Shown here piece after piece: positions 26,001-38,171 of a stretch of 64,000 nucleotides of DNA (the first letter of the stretch is position 1; the number at the start of each line of letters is the position of its first letter). The DNA is from Solea solea. Taxonomy: Eukaryota > Chordata > Actinopteri > Pleuronectiformes > Soleidae. The notes beneath the pieces are model-generated. The model worked only from the letters and a program-made list of their open reading frames with translations, made no database searches and had not been told where the DNA came from. The DNA is taken from positions 2,832,501 to 2,896,500 of the forward strand of contig NC_081144.1 in assembly GCF_958295425.1 (NCBI RefSeq), in the 5' to 3' direction. The translations under genes were made by a program, and so were the position numbers.

Positions 26001-27341
26001 AGCTTATGGAGAGATACAGGGTTAAGATTGCTTGTCTTAGTCGGACTACGGCCTTAGCTCGATTAAACTGTGCATGTATAAACGTACTGATGGTAGCAAC
26101 AGGTCTATAGTTAAACATTACACTACACTACACTACAAGTGAAATTGACAGTAAAGTAGCAGTGTTTGCTGGCAGCCAATTTGGAATCCCATGAGTTGGA
26201 AATCCGAGTCCAGGACACATTCGTTACCGAGAAACCTCAGAAATTCTGAGTACAAATGGAACGTACCATGAAGGTTAGGTTAGAGAGGTGGGGCTATGAC
26301 ATCAAAGTTGCATTTTGTTTATATACACAATATACAACCAATAGGGGTGACGCCATCTTGATTGTAAATTGAATATTGATTGAATAGTCATCACGATCTC
26401 GACCTTTAAAAGCAAAAGGTAGAATTGAGGATTTAACCACGTTGTTTTGTCAACAACTCGCTTTGTCGCCAAGAAAACCACAATATTTAAGCTATGTTGC
26501 GCGTGTAGCATAGCACAGGACATCTTCACATGCATCATAAGGACGTAGATGTAACAGGCAACTCTAAGCATTTACAATTACAATTACATTTGACAATAAG
26601 GCCTTAGTGTGGTACATTGCAAAAAAGAGATGGGCATTACATCACTCATGACATCACTAATAACGTAATAAAGTGTGTTTTAAGATTTTTTTTACCCCAT
26701 TTTCCCAAAAAATTGTGTTTTAGAGCTCACACAACACCTATTCCATGTAGATAAGAAGCAGATGTCATACAACACTTTGGTGGGTTCTCTTTAACTCGTT
26801 CTGTGTACGAGTTCTCCAAGGCCAGTGTGGCATGGACATACATGGCTATGGGGGGGTCATTAGGTTCCCAGGAACAAGCGTTTGCCCCAGAGATTCATCC
26901 GCCCATGGCAGTAGACTCACAGTATTGTATATTGTACACAGCAGTAGTACGTACACGTACGTACACACACACACACACACACTGTATTATTGTATTATTA
27001 TTGTACCTTTACCGTTTTAATGTGTACATTAAACAGGTGAGATCAGGTGAGTTTGTCTCCAGCTGATAAGAAGAGACAGTGGACGGGTAGTTACTGAAGC
27101 TAACAGGCGAACAACAGACATCACGACAGCTGCACAATTCTACGTTTTACATTTTAACAGACGCTCCGTCTGTCGTTGTTTACTCACAGAAAGTCTCTTT
27201 TCCGATCCTCACGTTGATCATGATCCACTCCATGACTCCTCCGATGCAAAAGAAGATGGGGAGAAACCTGTACGTCCCTAGTGTACGTTTACCCGGGACA
27301 AGGCTCAGGAAATATCGAATGTTTTGACTGCGTCGAAACAT
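23030..27341 (-). CDS. uqcc5: Ubiquinol-cytochrome c reductase assembly factor 5 (SMIM4)
   Basis: Small single-pass inner-mitochondrial-membrane protein needed for complex III assembly and cytochrome b synthesis/stability. Two coding exons, 27188-27341 and 23030-23121, joined in phase (TTC T | AT GAC), give 81 aa; the mammalian protein is about 70 aa. The conserved order is VPGKRTLGTYRFLPIFF, a membrane segment through GGVMEWIMI, then VRIGKETFYDVYRRK and SEREYQRR. The tail beyond this (ADGPVVLDEPAAK) is longer than the mammalian one. Start: MFRRSQNIRYFLS, preceded by in-frame codons without a better Met context. The 4-kb intron carries two interspersed repeats. Mammalian SMIM4 lies on 3p21, matching the 3p synteny of the next genes. 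Confidence 0.92.
25190..25537 (+). repeat. LINE 3'-tail-like interspersed repeat
   Basis: Pyrimidine-rich start, then tcaccccaactagtcgaggc, gggagtttttttctctccac and the ending gtgccttgagataatgtatg...aaattgaattgaat. This is a widespread teleost repeat that I recall as the 3' region of L2/Maui-like LINEs, though the family name is uncertain. A second, shorter copy lies at 32945. Inside the uqcc5 intron. Confidence 0.75.
25640..26092. mobile_element. MITE-like inverted repeat (tcagactaagacaa)
   Basis: Left part tggtcagactaagacaat and gttagtccgactaaaac; right part cttgtcttagtcggactacg and ttagctcgattaaac in inverted order. The inside has no reliable frame. The borders are approximate, and no target duplication was determined. 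Inside the uqcc5 intron. Confidence 0.55.
26958..26983. repeat. (AC)n microsatellite
   Basis: Short cac run after two gtacgtacacgtac-like words. It causes a spurious Thr/His open frame. Confidence 0.85.
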
Positions 27342-27660
27342 CCTCGCTAAATGACACCGAAAAACATACACAAGGGCAGTGAGAACAGCGTGGGTCCCCA
27401 ACGTGTCCTTTACCAATGTTACGAGAGGGACTGACGTGCCGGGCGTGCTCGTTTGGTTCCGTGGCATAAAGCAAACGGGCGGTGAGAGCAAGAAAGCAGA
27501 AGCGAACCTTTGGCGTCTCCGTTAACGGAAGACGAAACAAACGCACCCAGGAAGAGCCGCGATGTTGCGTTCAAGTGCTATCGTTTTGGTTGGGAGAAAA
27601 GAAAACGTTTTGGTCAGCGTATGCGCGCGTGTAACGAATCGACGACGTCTTCTACTTGAC
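27342..27660 (-). promoter_or_regulatory. uqcc5: Probable uqcc5 promoter / 5' UTR
   Basis: CpG-rich sequence (gcgatgttgcg, atgcgcgcgtgtaacg, cgacgacgtc) directly upstream of the uqcc5 start codon in an otherwise CpG-poor region. The exact start site and any upstream intron cannot be fixed from sequence. Confidence 0.5.
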
Positions 27661-28442
27661 AGTGTTATGTGCAGATAAGTTCAAAGTCAGTGCCATTTTG
27701 TCCTAAATGTTATACATAGATTTGTTTTCATGTAGCGACGTGTTACACGTTTGTGACTTCGGCGGTTTATCTAAGTGTCTACACGGTTAGCATAGCTAAC
27801 TACCTTCATGAGGGAAAGGGGCGTTGTCTTTCCAACTCTGCCGACAGTCCATGAATGCAGCACCAAGGTTTACCAGACTTTACTTGTGTGATGACATCGA
27901 TTTAAGATTTTTCATCTATGCGATATTTTTTTCATCATTATAGTTTCAAGGTCACACAAACTCAAGTTGTTCTGTTCTTACAACTTTAATCCATCCACAA
28001 AACAGCAACACGTTTGTATTTTAATGTATATAAAAGCTGTTTTTCTCAGGTACTTTTGTACATTTCTTACATTATCGCAAATTATATTATAATACCGCTG
28101 CCCACAGTACTGCACTGCCCCCAAAATATTTAGCACTGATGCTATACCATTACTTACTCTCACACAGGACTGTGAAACTACCTCACAGAGGTGACATTTT
28201 AACAGGTTAGTGCTATTTGCACCATGGCCTTCTCTGTTGTGCCATGCAATTAGGCATTTTATTTTCTGTATTCCAAAGAAAAGTTGTTGTCAGACCAAAA
28301 AATACTGTACATCTCCTACTCCTATTGGATTATATCAGCCGTCTATCACAAGCCGACTGCAGTGCAGAACAAGATTGTTCTGGATTCAGGGGCAAAGCCA
28401 AAAAGGGAAACAAAATTTAATGACTGACCAGAACAAAAATGT

Positions 28443-29449
28443 ATTTATTTTGACTGAAACGACCACACACATCAATCACAGAAAATACATTTACGTACAC
28501 GAGACAGACACATGCAACAACTATAGGTCGTCAGACACTGTACTGTACTCTTAATAAAAGCTAAAGGACTAAGTTTAAGACCTACTGTAAACGCTCCAGT
28601 AAGAAACTGGCCTAAAGATAATCATTTTTATTATGTAAAAAAAATAAAACAAACAAAAAGACTCTTTTCCATTTTCTTTTTGACAAAGACAAACTTGTTC
28701 ACATCACATATTCACTGAGTGGGTTTTTAAAAAAATGCAGTTGTTTGAACCACATTAACGTAAAACTATTGACATTAAAAATGATGTACGCACTTTCTTG
28801 CATCAATGAGGCACAGTATGATTTCCCTAAATTTTAAAAAAATGTATTCAAAGGCTTTGTTTTGTAACCTCAAAAAAGTGTTGTGTGAAAATGTAGTGGC
28901 ACATGAAATAAACAATAAGTGTCTTGTGATTTAAAAGAAAGTGAATAAAACAATAACTTAAATTTTTACCATTTCTTCACCTTTTAGCTTTGTGTACTGT
29001 AGCATGTTGCTCTAAATTAGCATTGTAACAATATCAAAATATCACAAAAAAAGATAATACCACGGTAAAAAAAGTCCACGGTGCGATCTTTATTGCGATA
29101 TTGTGAGTATCCACAATTTGAAAATCTGTCTCTCACACCCTCCTACATCCATGCTACATTCTTCTAACACCTCTGAAAGCACCACGGATGATGTAGTTCT
29201 CACTTTACTTTGCTCTATGGAAACAAAATTACACTTCTTGATCTGTCAATTGAGAAAAAAAACTACAGATTAGATCAAGCCCTGGTCTGACGCGAAAAAG
29301 TTTTTCAAATTAAAGGTATATCGAGACACTTTTGTTCTCGCGACATTGTGAAATTGACAATACCATTACATCACTACTGTAAATTTAAAAAATATATATT
29401 AGCGACAAATGAATTATGGAATAAAAAAAAGACAGACGTCACCCACGAC
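28443..29449 (-). other. kctd6: Probable kctd6 3' UTR
   Basis: One kilobase downstream of the kctd6 stop without coding signal. Minus-strand AATAAA motifs lie at about 28627-28632 and 28443-28448. A piece at about 29020-29110 (aacaatatcaaaatatcac ... tattgcgatattgtgag) is partly self-complementary and may be an old MITE. Confidence 0.45.
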
Positions 29450-30753
29450 TCAGTCTTCAACTTTGTGAGCTGGTCTGCAGAAAGTCCAGTGATGCTCCAC
29501 TGTGTTCTCGTTCGCACGCTCACTCATGTGGTGCACACGCGTGTTCCTGATGGTGAAGCCTTGTTTCATAATGTAGTCCATGAGGTGAACCCGTAAGGAC
29601 ACCTCCTGATGATAGTCACATGGTCCGAAAGTGAAGGACACTTGACAGTCTCTGGTGTCCATCATGTGTTTGTTCCACTTGGTGAAGTTGTTGGAGATGC
29701 CTTCCAGCAGGGAGTGGACCTTCGTCGTTATAGTCAACTGTGTAATGATAACAGCGACGGGGTTCGAGTATTTCGACAGTTTCCGCGTGCTGGAGAGCTC
29801 CACGACCTCCTCGAAGATGTCGGGAGGGTACAGCGGCTTGGGGTCGCTAAGGCACTGAATCAAAGGCTGGATCTGATAGAAGTCCGCCTCCTTCCTCAGA
29901 AGATCCGTCTCTGTGAAATCCACGGGCAGGGTGAGCTCGGATGTCCGCAGGAAGTTCAGGATGTACCGGAAAAGCGTTCCGTCGCGATCAATGAAATAAT
30001 TCCCCTTGGAATCACGGGTTGTGGGGAAATCTCCCCTGAACATGGCGCCCAGCATGGAGTCTGGGTAGCGCTGCAGGGTGGATAAACTGGTGGTGTACAG
30101 GTTGCCTCCCACATTCAGAGTAACAGGACTAGTCATCTACAGGGAAAAGGAGCCAAGAACAAGTTAAAGAATCATGAGAAGTTAAAGCAGACTCACACAT
30201 ACACGTCCTTCTAATCTTTGATGGCGAGTGGGCCTGACGCTGGTGACCATCATGAGTCTGTCATGTCAATATTTCTACACTTCTGCAGCACGCAAAACAA
30301 GCATTATACCTTGTCCTAAAATCCAAGATTGACTCTTACTGTGCATGTTACTGTAACCTGCTTTTCCACAGTTAGTGATGGAACGACTCCAGACAGCAAT
30401 ACTGACTCAACGGTGCATTATTCTCAGGCAATGCAAGAAAAACATAAATCAGCCAAGCCCTCCTGTTTCCATTTTGGGAAATGGGCCACATTGTTTTTGT
30501 GATTCATAATACTGATACATTTAAAGTCAACCACAATTATTAGCAGAAATACTCAATTTTACTTTATTATTCTCACAAAGCCAGGATTTATTTGTGTAGT
30601 GTTGAAATAGACTGCATTAGGTTTAGCCTGGTTTGACCATAACTGACAAATGAGTGAATTTAACATTAAAATTTCATCACCAGAAACACCTGAAATGAAT
30701 CTGATTGACTTCTCTCCATTTCTTACCCTATGGCCCCAGTCTCCATTATCCAT
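29450..30753 (-). CDS. kctd6: BTB/POZ domain protein KCTD6
   Basis: Adaptor of Cullin-3 ubiquitin ligases; mammalian KCTD6 targets ankyrin-1 and, with KCTD11/21, HDAC1 in Hedgehog signalling. A 27-bp first coding exon (30727-30753, MDNGDWGHR) joins in phase 0 to the main exon 29450-30136, giving 237 aa, exactly the mammalian length. The BTB (T1-like) domain spans about residues 12-110: VTLNVGGNLYTTSL, RYPDSMLGAMF, GNYFIDRDGTLFRYILNFLR, LLRKEADFYQI. The C-terminal half (ELSSTRKLSKYSNPVAVI, DTRDCQVSFTFGPCDYHQEV, NTRVHHMSERANENTVEHHW) is strongly conserved in the KCTD6/11/21 group. Translation from the second-exon Met (MTSPVTL) would also give the whole BTB domain. An acceptor (ttttcttcacag) upstream of the short exon, near 30828, suggests a further 5' UTR exon. 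Confidence 0.95.
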
Positions 30754-31203
30754 TTGTAGAACAATACCCACTTGGTCAGAGCCAAATAGAGAGGGAACAG
30801 TTATGGTTTGGATTACTTCAAATTCACCTGTGAAGAAAATCACTCACATAAACATTCACTGTAGCAGCAGAGTCATGTGTTTACGGTACAGGTAAGATCT
30901 TCTCGTTTCTCTGCATTTACTTAAAGGGCAACACTGTGATTACGTAAACATACTTCAATAATCAACCATTTGCACTTAATGTTATTCTCTGCTGAATAAT
31001 GCGAGTTTGATCATTTGCGAACCCAAACTGTGTCTTTCTCACATAACTTATCTCTGTGTTTGTAGATGATGCAGTAGTTTGTATATGAATGCACAATCTT
31101 ACCATAAAATTAATTAGGAGCTTGGTGTGAGTTTGTGTGTGTGTGTAAGCTGGACATCTCTTATTGTTATTAACTCATTTTTTTATTTGCTTTGGATCCT
31201 CTA

Positions 31204-31312
31204 GTGCAGTGGTTCTCAAACTTTTTATACCAAGTACCACCTGAGAAAATACTGAACTTCAAGACCTTCAAATTTGATTACACGTTCAAAATACACTTTA
31301 CATGTGAACTAA
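31204..31312. mobile_element. Truncated hAT repeat (tggttctcaaactttttata)
   Basis: Begins gcagtggttctcaaac followed by ttataccaagtaccacctg, the known end of a vertebrate hAT MITE. The opposite end was not found, so it is a fragment with an approximate right border. Confidence 0.6.
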
Positions 31313-31330
31313 TCTGTAAAAAAGTCTTTA

Positions 31331-31500
31331 AAGGGGACATATTATGCAAAATCAACTTTATAACCATTTCAATACTTATATTGGGCGGGTTTATGGTGCT
31401 TCATCCTTATGGTATTTTGACCAAAGCATGTCACAGACGTGTTCATTAGGACACCAGGGAACTATTTTAACTTGGGAAATAGGGTATAATATGTCTCCTT
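31331..31500. mobile_element. MITE with aaggggacatattatgc inverted ends
   Basis: A 170-bp element. The left end aaggggacatattatgc pairs with the right end ataatatgtctcctt, and both ends are flanked by TA. A TA duplication suggests Tc1/mariner-type mobilisation. No coding capacity. Confidence 0.75.
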
Positions 31501-31679
31501 TAAAGGTAAACATTAGGCAGAAGTTACCTGCTTATCTTCTTCTACCAGAACAATGACAAACTATATCAGGTGTTACGTGTAAAGTTGCTAAATTACACTC
31601 AACTATGACCTTTCACGTGTCTGAGCGACCACGTACACAGACTCTGGAATGTGACGTAGAAATGATAAAACACTAGTTC

Positions 31680-32270
31680 TTCAGTGAAAGTGAACGTTGG
31701 GCTGTGAGGCTACACAGCAGCTGTGAAACTCATCTATCCACTCTACGCTAATGAAAGCAGCTAATGTTTATAAAATTTCATAGACGCGACCAGCGAAGTG
31801 AACAAAGACAGAGTTTATGATTAATTTAAATAAACACATGCTAGCTGGATGGATGCGGAACTATGAGGAACCGCTGAAAACAACTGGGAGCAACACAAAC
31901 GCTAGCTGACTGCTAACTAGCATGCTAATGTGGCTAGCAGTCTGAGCCGTGTTCCTGCTCCGAATGTTAACGCTGGGCTCTGCATTGAGATTATGTGAAC
32001 GTAAAGTGAGACTTTAAATGAAAAACATACAAAATAAGCCTCACCTGCTTAATTTGGTGAAGACACGACTTGTCTATTTATCTTGTAACAGCGACAAACA
32101 GTTAGCGTTCAACGGTACACGCACACAAGCCACTGATGTTGCACCGTGCAGCTGTGTGTGTGTGTGTTCGGATCCAGGCTGCAGCAAAACTGCGCAATCG
32201 TGCACGTACAGAGAGAAGAGGAGGAGAAAAGGAGGAGAAGAGGAGGAGAAGAGGAGGTCCTGCTGCAACC
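31680..32270 (-). promoter_or_regulatory. Promoter-like region between abhd6 and kctd6
   Basis: Clustered gctagc/gctaac words, CpG dinucleotides and a purine-rich (aggagga)n tract at about 32213-32256. It lies downstream of the abhd6 poly(A) signal and upstream of kctd6 on the same strand, so the natural reading is the kctd6 promoter and 5' UTR. No TATA box was identified, and splice donors could not be assigned safely. Confidence 0.45.
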
Positions 32271-32511
32271 ATAGACACCTCCGCATGAATACACCCATTC
32301 ACACATGTGCACACACCCAAGAGCCTTTATTACCCACATACAGTTTACACTGAGCTGCCATAACATTGTTACATTTCCTTTTAACCCACTGCACCTTATG
32401 TAAATATACTGTGTTTGTGCTACTTTATACATTTTTTTACATCTTAGGTTTTTATTTTATTTTATTCTATTTAAATGCACCAAAGCACCAAGTCATATTG
32501 AAGAAGATAGC

Positions 32512-32517
32512 TTTATT
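32512..32517 (-). terminator. abhd6: abhd6 polyadenylation signal
   Basis: Plus-strand tttatt is AATAAA on the minus strand, about 185 bases beyond the abhd6 stop. Several more T-rich tttatt copies follow at 32445-32466. Confidence 0.6.
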
Positions 32518-32701
32518 TATCTCACAGTGGAGAGAAAACGGCGTTACAGCAGCTCAACAATAGATAAAAAACAAACAAACAATATACAAGTAAGTAATAC
32601 AAGTAGGAAATTCCTTGTATGTGTACGACTACAAACATTGCCTACTACATTCATTTCAAGTGTGGACATCTGTGTATTCATGCATAAAATAAGTCTTTTG
32701 C

Positions 32702-34911
32702 TCAGGAAGATTTCTTTGTGCAGCCTCTAGCGTCTTGCTGCAAAATGATGAACTGCAGGATGAGCTTGGCGGTGCGACACGGCCTCTCCATCACCACTGA
32801 GTGACCGCAGTTCTCCAGCAGGTCCACTCTGCAACCAGGCAATGCTTCTGCAATAACTGAGGCCCCAGAGACATCCACCACCTGCACATGTGTGGAATAA
32901 TTGTCACGTATGTTTCTCCATTCAAACAATACGAAAGACAATGATATTCTGTCCCCCATTTTTCCCTTTCACCCCAACCTGTCGAGGCAGATGGCCGCAC
33001 ATCTTTGATGTCTGGTTCTGTCAGAGATTGATTCTTGTCTCGATAATGTTGTAACAGTTTCTGCCTTACTATGTACAGTGCCTTTAGATAATGAATGTTT
33101 TGATTTGGCGCTATACAAATAAATTGAATTAAACTAATTTTAAAGACCAATTTTTCTTTTTTTCTTTTTTAAAAAGCATAAAAAAATACCCTTTTGTAAC
33201 CATGTTTCTCATAGCTTGTGCACAGGGGTACAGGTGTATTATGTTACCTTGTTGATTCAGCACAGGTTCAACAGTAGGTGCGATAAGTTTCAAAGAAAAG
33301 GAGAAGCCTTCAGGCTGCAGATTCTTCTACGATATCACTTCATCGTCATAGTTACCTGGTCTTGTTTGCCCCATATAACTTGAACGGGTGCAGTGATCAG
33401 ATGTAAATGATCCTGTAAGGCATATCTTGACTCCTCACCAATGATCTCCATAAATACTAATGAGTAAAAAAAGACATATTAATTACTGATAGACCACGTG
33501 AACGGCACATGGGAAATGGACGTGAACTAACCTTCTTGATAAAATGTGTTGTGAGGTTGTCGAACATCTACCAGTCCTTGGAGAATCTAAACGATAAAGA
33601 AAAAAAGGGACGTAGAAACCTGAACACACAATGTAATCACTCACTCACTCAGAAAATTCATAAAGCTGTTTTCAGTTTTGATGTGACCTGCTGAGGGATT
33701 CTGAAGCGAACATGGGAACAAAGTCTGAACATGTCCTCCATCTCTTCAGGTGTTGTGGGGATCAGAGGAATGTTTAATGAATAGTTGCTGTGCTCCAGAT
33801 CCTGCAGGTGATTGTCAAATTTGGTCTCGCACGGGTGTCTGATGCCTGCAGGGTGAAATAAAACCAGCATTTTCTAATGATGCACTGTTATATAAATCAT
33901 TTAAAGAAGCTTGCAAGTTCTTACACCTTCAGTTCATATGCAAAACCTGCCGCTAGAAAAGCCTGTTATATCATAAAAGTACCATAAAATACTGAGCACC
34001 TCTGCAGTTTAATATTACAGGATTATAAACAGCGAGGTGAGAGGTGTTTCTGTTGGAAATCATTCCAAAAGGTGAATTCTTTGACAACATAATGAGGTGG
34101 GGTGGATCGCACACCTGGACCTTTGTTCATTACATACCACATCTTCAACTTGTATGACAGATATTTCACTCTGAGATCATTTAGATCCATGGTTCTCAAA
34201 CTGTGGTACGTGTACCACCACTGGTACGCAAGCATCTTCTGGTGGTACCTTGAGGAAAATCAGATGTACTGTTCTACTGTATATACCAGGATATGTGGTC
34301 AGAGTGGAGCTGAGGAAGTTTGAGTACGTAGAAAATCAAACAATCTGGCTCCTGTGAAAAGTCTGTAGCTGAACCACTGGTTTAGACGACATCACTATGA
34401 AATAATTGGACTTATTTTCCAACAGATTGTTATATCAACAGTAGAAATAAGAATTATATCGTGCTTACACACTCTTACAAACACACACAGATTCACTGAC
34501 CGTCTGGACAAATGAGCGTCACACTACAGATTTCTGACGGATAAGACGCTGCGTAAACCCCGGCTACGCTTCCCCCCATGGAGGTTCCCACCAGATGGAA
34601 AGGTTTCCGGTTCAAGCGAACGGTTTCCACAAACTGAAACACATTTTCAGTGGAATAATTCAGCGCTCCTGAGAAATACTCGTTTTCACATAATATTGTC
34701 AATCTGCACCTGTCTCCTCAGATTACCTGACGGATCCTCCTGACTTGCCCCTGAATGGAATAATCCTCTGTGTTGGTGCGTGTGGTTCCCTCGTGGCCGG
34801 GCATGTCCACACACACAAGATGCAGATGTTTTGGTAGATACTGGAGCAATAGAAGAGAGACAAAAAGTGTAGTTCAAAACTGTGATAGTGATATTTGTAT
34901 ATATGTATGTA

Positions 34912-34955
<44 letters not shown>

Positions 34956-36074
34956 CTGGATATGGGAGGTGGAGCCTCTACTGCACACTCCCCTTTATCT
35001 CTGATTTTGGTCTCAGGATTAAACACAAGCCTCTTTTTTTTAAAGGTGAATTTAGCTGTGTGTAGTAATAACGTGAGATCACTATAATCTAAACTGTAAT
35101 AATGTCTCCTGACCTTAATAAGAGTGAGCCATGTGTCTTTGTGAGCGGAGAAGCCGTGCAGCATTAAGATGGACGGTCTCATCCCGGGTTTTCCTCTGTA
35201 CGAGAAGCAGAAGCGATATCCACCACCACCACATTCTGCGTAGCGTACCTGCAGACCCAGAGTCCTCCTCCAGTACCTGAGGAGGAACACACAAGGCTTT
35301 TCGGGTCTCACAGCAGGAGGCTCCTTTTCTTTCTGTTTGTCTCTTCTTTTCTACTTCATTTCCTCATCTTTAACAATTTTAGAGCTGTTCCGTGTGTTTG
35401 TGCATCAAGGTAAGACACATTTTCATGAAAAAGACAGTAGCAGATGGGCAACAGGACCTTAAAATTATAATGCAATACAGATATTCATGATGATATTTCA
35501 CTGAATTCCAAAGTAAAAGTGTTTGTTTTGATATGGAACGATGTATATTTCACAGTAAAAACATATTTATGATGCAAAATGAGAAGTAAATCTAAATGAT
35601 ACTGTGGAATACTACAATTAAAACACCAAACAAGCTTATACATATATGTGTATGTATATATGTATGTATATATGTATATACAATGCTTAACATAAAATCA
35701 AAAATGTCTTAATGATGTTTCAATGGTAGATATTTCACATCATTTCAAATTAAAAGAGTCTGTGTTAATATGGGATGATATGTAATTCACAATAGAAATC
35801 TATTCATGATGTAAAATTAATCTTTTCACAATTTTTCTTTTTAAATAATCAAGTTTGAGACCTCTGGTGTAAACAATGTGGGACAAAATCCAGTCCTTGA
35901 CCACGTGACCTTGTAAACTAGGACTGGACGACACACGAATGCACCTTACCAGTAATAAACTTTAATGAGAGCGGAGGGCCAGAGCAGGAAGGAAGCAGCA
36001 AAGGCCAGAATGGGAACAGCTAGTGTTGCTCCAGCAATGACAAACAGGTTCACCACATCTAAATCTGCCGCCAT
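32702..36074 (-). CDS. abhd6: Monoacylglycerol lipase ABHD6
   Basis: Membrane-anchored serine hydrolase that cleaves monoacylglycerols, including 2-arachidonoylglycerol, and lysophospholipids. Eight coding exons in phase: 35950-36074, 35114-35276, 34727-34840, 34501-34633, 33688-33845, 33532-33586, 33356-33456, 32702-32881, giving 342 aa (mammalian 337). The N-terminal segment FVIAGATLAVPILAFAASF is the membrane anchor. The alpha/beta-hydrolase core shows SILMLHGFSAHKD (oxyanion region), VCVDMPGHEGTT, the nucleophile elbow GTSMGG (catalytic Ser), VIWGKQDQV (catalytic Asp) and ENCGHSVVMERP (catalytic His). All three triad residues are present. Start: ATG at 36074 in gtcgccATGG, a good Kozak context. 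The C-terminus ends RGCTKKSS and differs from mammals. Head-to-tail with kctd6, as in the 3p14 block. Confidence 0.96.
32945..33137 (+). repeat. Second copy of the LINE 3'-tail-like repeat
   Basis: Shares ctgtcccccatttttccctt, tgtcgaggcagatgg, gtctggttctgtcagagatt and the end gatttggcgctatacaaat with the copy at 25190, but lacks the middle. Inside the last abhd6 intron. Confidence 0.75.
34188..34380. mobile_element. hAT MITE (ccatggttctcaaac ends), diverged
   Basis: Starts ccatggttctcaaactgtgg and continues ctggtacgcaagc...tggtggtacc; ends gtagctgaaccactg. The flanking bases atttagat and gtttagac are a degraded 8-bp duplication. Same family as the better copy at 52673. In an abhd6 intron. 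Confidence 0.7.
34915..34948. repeat. (TA)n microsatellite
   Basis: Seventeen or so TA units in an abhd6 intron. It produces an Ile/Tyr-rich false open frame. Confidence 0.9.
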
Positions 36075-36904
36075 GGCGACAACACCTACAAATAAACATT
36101 AACACACATATGACACACATGCAGCATCATTGGGGGGAGGGGCCAAGTCAGTGTCAGACATCCATTCAATGATATGATGACAATGCCAAGCTTTTTAAAA
36201 AATAAAAAACAGGTGATTCTTTATTCTGTATGTCACGTTAAAAATATGCACATTTAATGAAATGTAATCAAACCATTTTATTCTTATTTCTTTAAAAAAA
36301 AAGAATGTAATAACTTACTCATCAGATGGTTTTATTTTCCCCCTCCTCGTTTCTTCAGTCACAGATAAACATGTGACCATGAGAGTGTGAGAAAGCAGAG
36401 TTGCTGTAGTCTAACAGTTCATGTGCATCTTTCTGAAATTTGAAATAAAATAACGGACCCTGTGAACTAGTGCAGTTGGTCACAGCAGATTATGTTTGCT
36501 CTGGATAAACCCATTGATTATTACTGATCACTGGGGGAAACGGGGCCATCGGAGTATTCAGTCAATCTTTTAAAGAGAACGCACACAAAACAAAAAATAG
36601 ACAATTAAAGTTAATGTAGTGGCTCCAATATTATGACACTTTTCACAGCAGCTTCTGTAAGTGTGTTTTACTTTACTTTTCTTTATAAAATTATTATATT
36701 ATATTATATTTTTACATCTTTTATTAAGGAAGTTAATTAAGGAACCTACTAAACTACCGTTTGAGTTTATCACCTTATCATAAGCACCATTTTAAAAACA
36801 CAATAATAATCCAACAGTGTGACAGCTATTCTGCTTCCAAAGACAAAATTAGTTAAGTTAAAATGTTCTTGTTGATTATCCCTAATTGTGAATCCCTAGT
36901 TATG

Positions 36905-36913
36905 ATAGATAGA

Positions 36914-36953
<40 letters not shown>
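36905..36953. repeat. (GATA)n followed by (GACA)n
   Basis: Seven or so gata units passing directly into five gaca units. Compound tetranucleotide microsatellite. Confidence 0.95.
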
Positions 36954-38072
36954 TAATTTTATTTAAAACAGTCAGCCATCTTCCCCTGTGTTGTGTATAA
37001 AGAGGTGTATCATAGTGTGGCTGTAAACCCAATTTGGCTAATCTCAGACTGGATTAAGACCTGGATAATTCTATTTTTTTAAGATGATTTTCGGCACATA
37101 AATCTATAGATAAAACTTACTATTATGGGGGAACATGTCAGTCACTTGCAATAAACATTTTCCATAAAAAGATTTCTTGTAAAGCACTTTGTGCAAACAC
37201 ACACACACACATACACGTGTTTATTTAAGTCACCACTGGGTGTCATGATGGAGGCAGAGTGATGGAGAGAGTGAGTGTCCCTGTTTCACTGCTGTCAGTG
37301 GTGATGATGACCCCGAGGGCTTCCTTTCCTGCACAGACCACGGGGAGCCATGACGTGACACAAGGAAGCTTTAGGGGCCTCGAGACGTTGACCTTTGCCT
37401 CGGTCAATCACCAGAAGCACTTTGAGTGTGTTTAGAGGAGAGGGGAGGAAACTGAGCTGATGAACTAGAATATTATAAATATACTGCCCACCCGAGGTTA
37501 CAGTGACTCAGCGCATCCCTTGACAATGACTCGCTGTATATTAAAATAACTGTTGGTTTTGCACATGCTGGTCTAAGTATTTGACATTTGAAGACATTTA
37601 TTCATGAATCATATACAGTAAAAGATTAAAATGATTCAACTGTATCACAAAAAGCACACAAATAGTGAGACTGCCTCTGTTTATTAAGGGTTTTCGTCAC
37701 ATGATTCAAAAGATCTGAGCTGTTCACTGTGCCCTTATCTGGTATTGAACAACAAGGACTATAATAATCAGAATGTAAATGAGCGACATACAAACAGTAT
37801 GTAAATACGGCCTAATGAGCTGCCACTCTGCTGCATTTGTGCTCTACGACCATTGACCTACATGTAAAGTAGAGCAGAACAAATACAGCAGCTCTGCAGA
37901 GAGGCTCGCCTTGCTTTGGAAAGATCCTCCTCTGAAGATTTATATAGAGTCTGTCCTCAATCAGCTCACATGTCTCTCTCTCTCTCTCTAACCCTCTCTC
38001 TAATACACACAAACTTGTTTTTATCTACAGTATCTTAGGTAGGACACATCATAGACATAATGCAGCCCCTTA

Positions 38073-38171
38073 CCCTAAACTTAACCATCACAACTAACCA
38101 CCTAACCCTAAACTTAACCATCACAACTAACCACCTAACCCTAAACTTAACCATCACAACTAACCACCTAA
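38073..38171. repeat. 33-bp tandem repeat, three copies
   Basis: Unit starting ccctaaacttaaccatcac and ending aactaaccacctaa, repeated at 38073, 38106 and 38139 with very few differences. Because 33 is a multiple of three, the minus strand shows a repeating peptide frame, which I take as an artefact. Confidence 0.9.

Noticed and set aside
29609..30085. 158-codon plus-strand frame
   Set aside because: Antisense shadow of the highly conserved kctd6 exon.
31204..31556. Plus-strand frames of 85 and 70 codons as a small gene
   Set aside because: They cover two MITE-type elements with inverted ends and a TA duplication.
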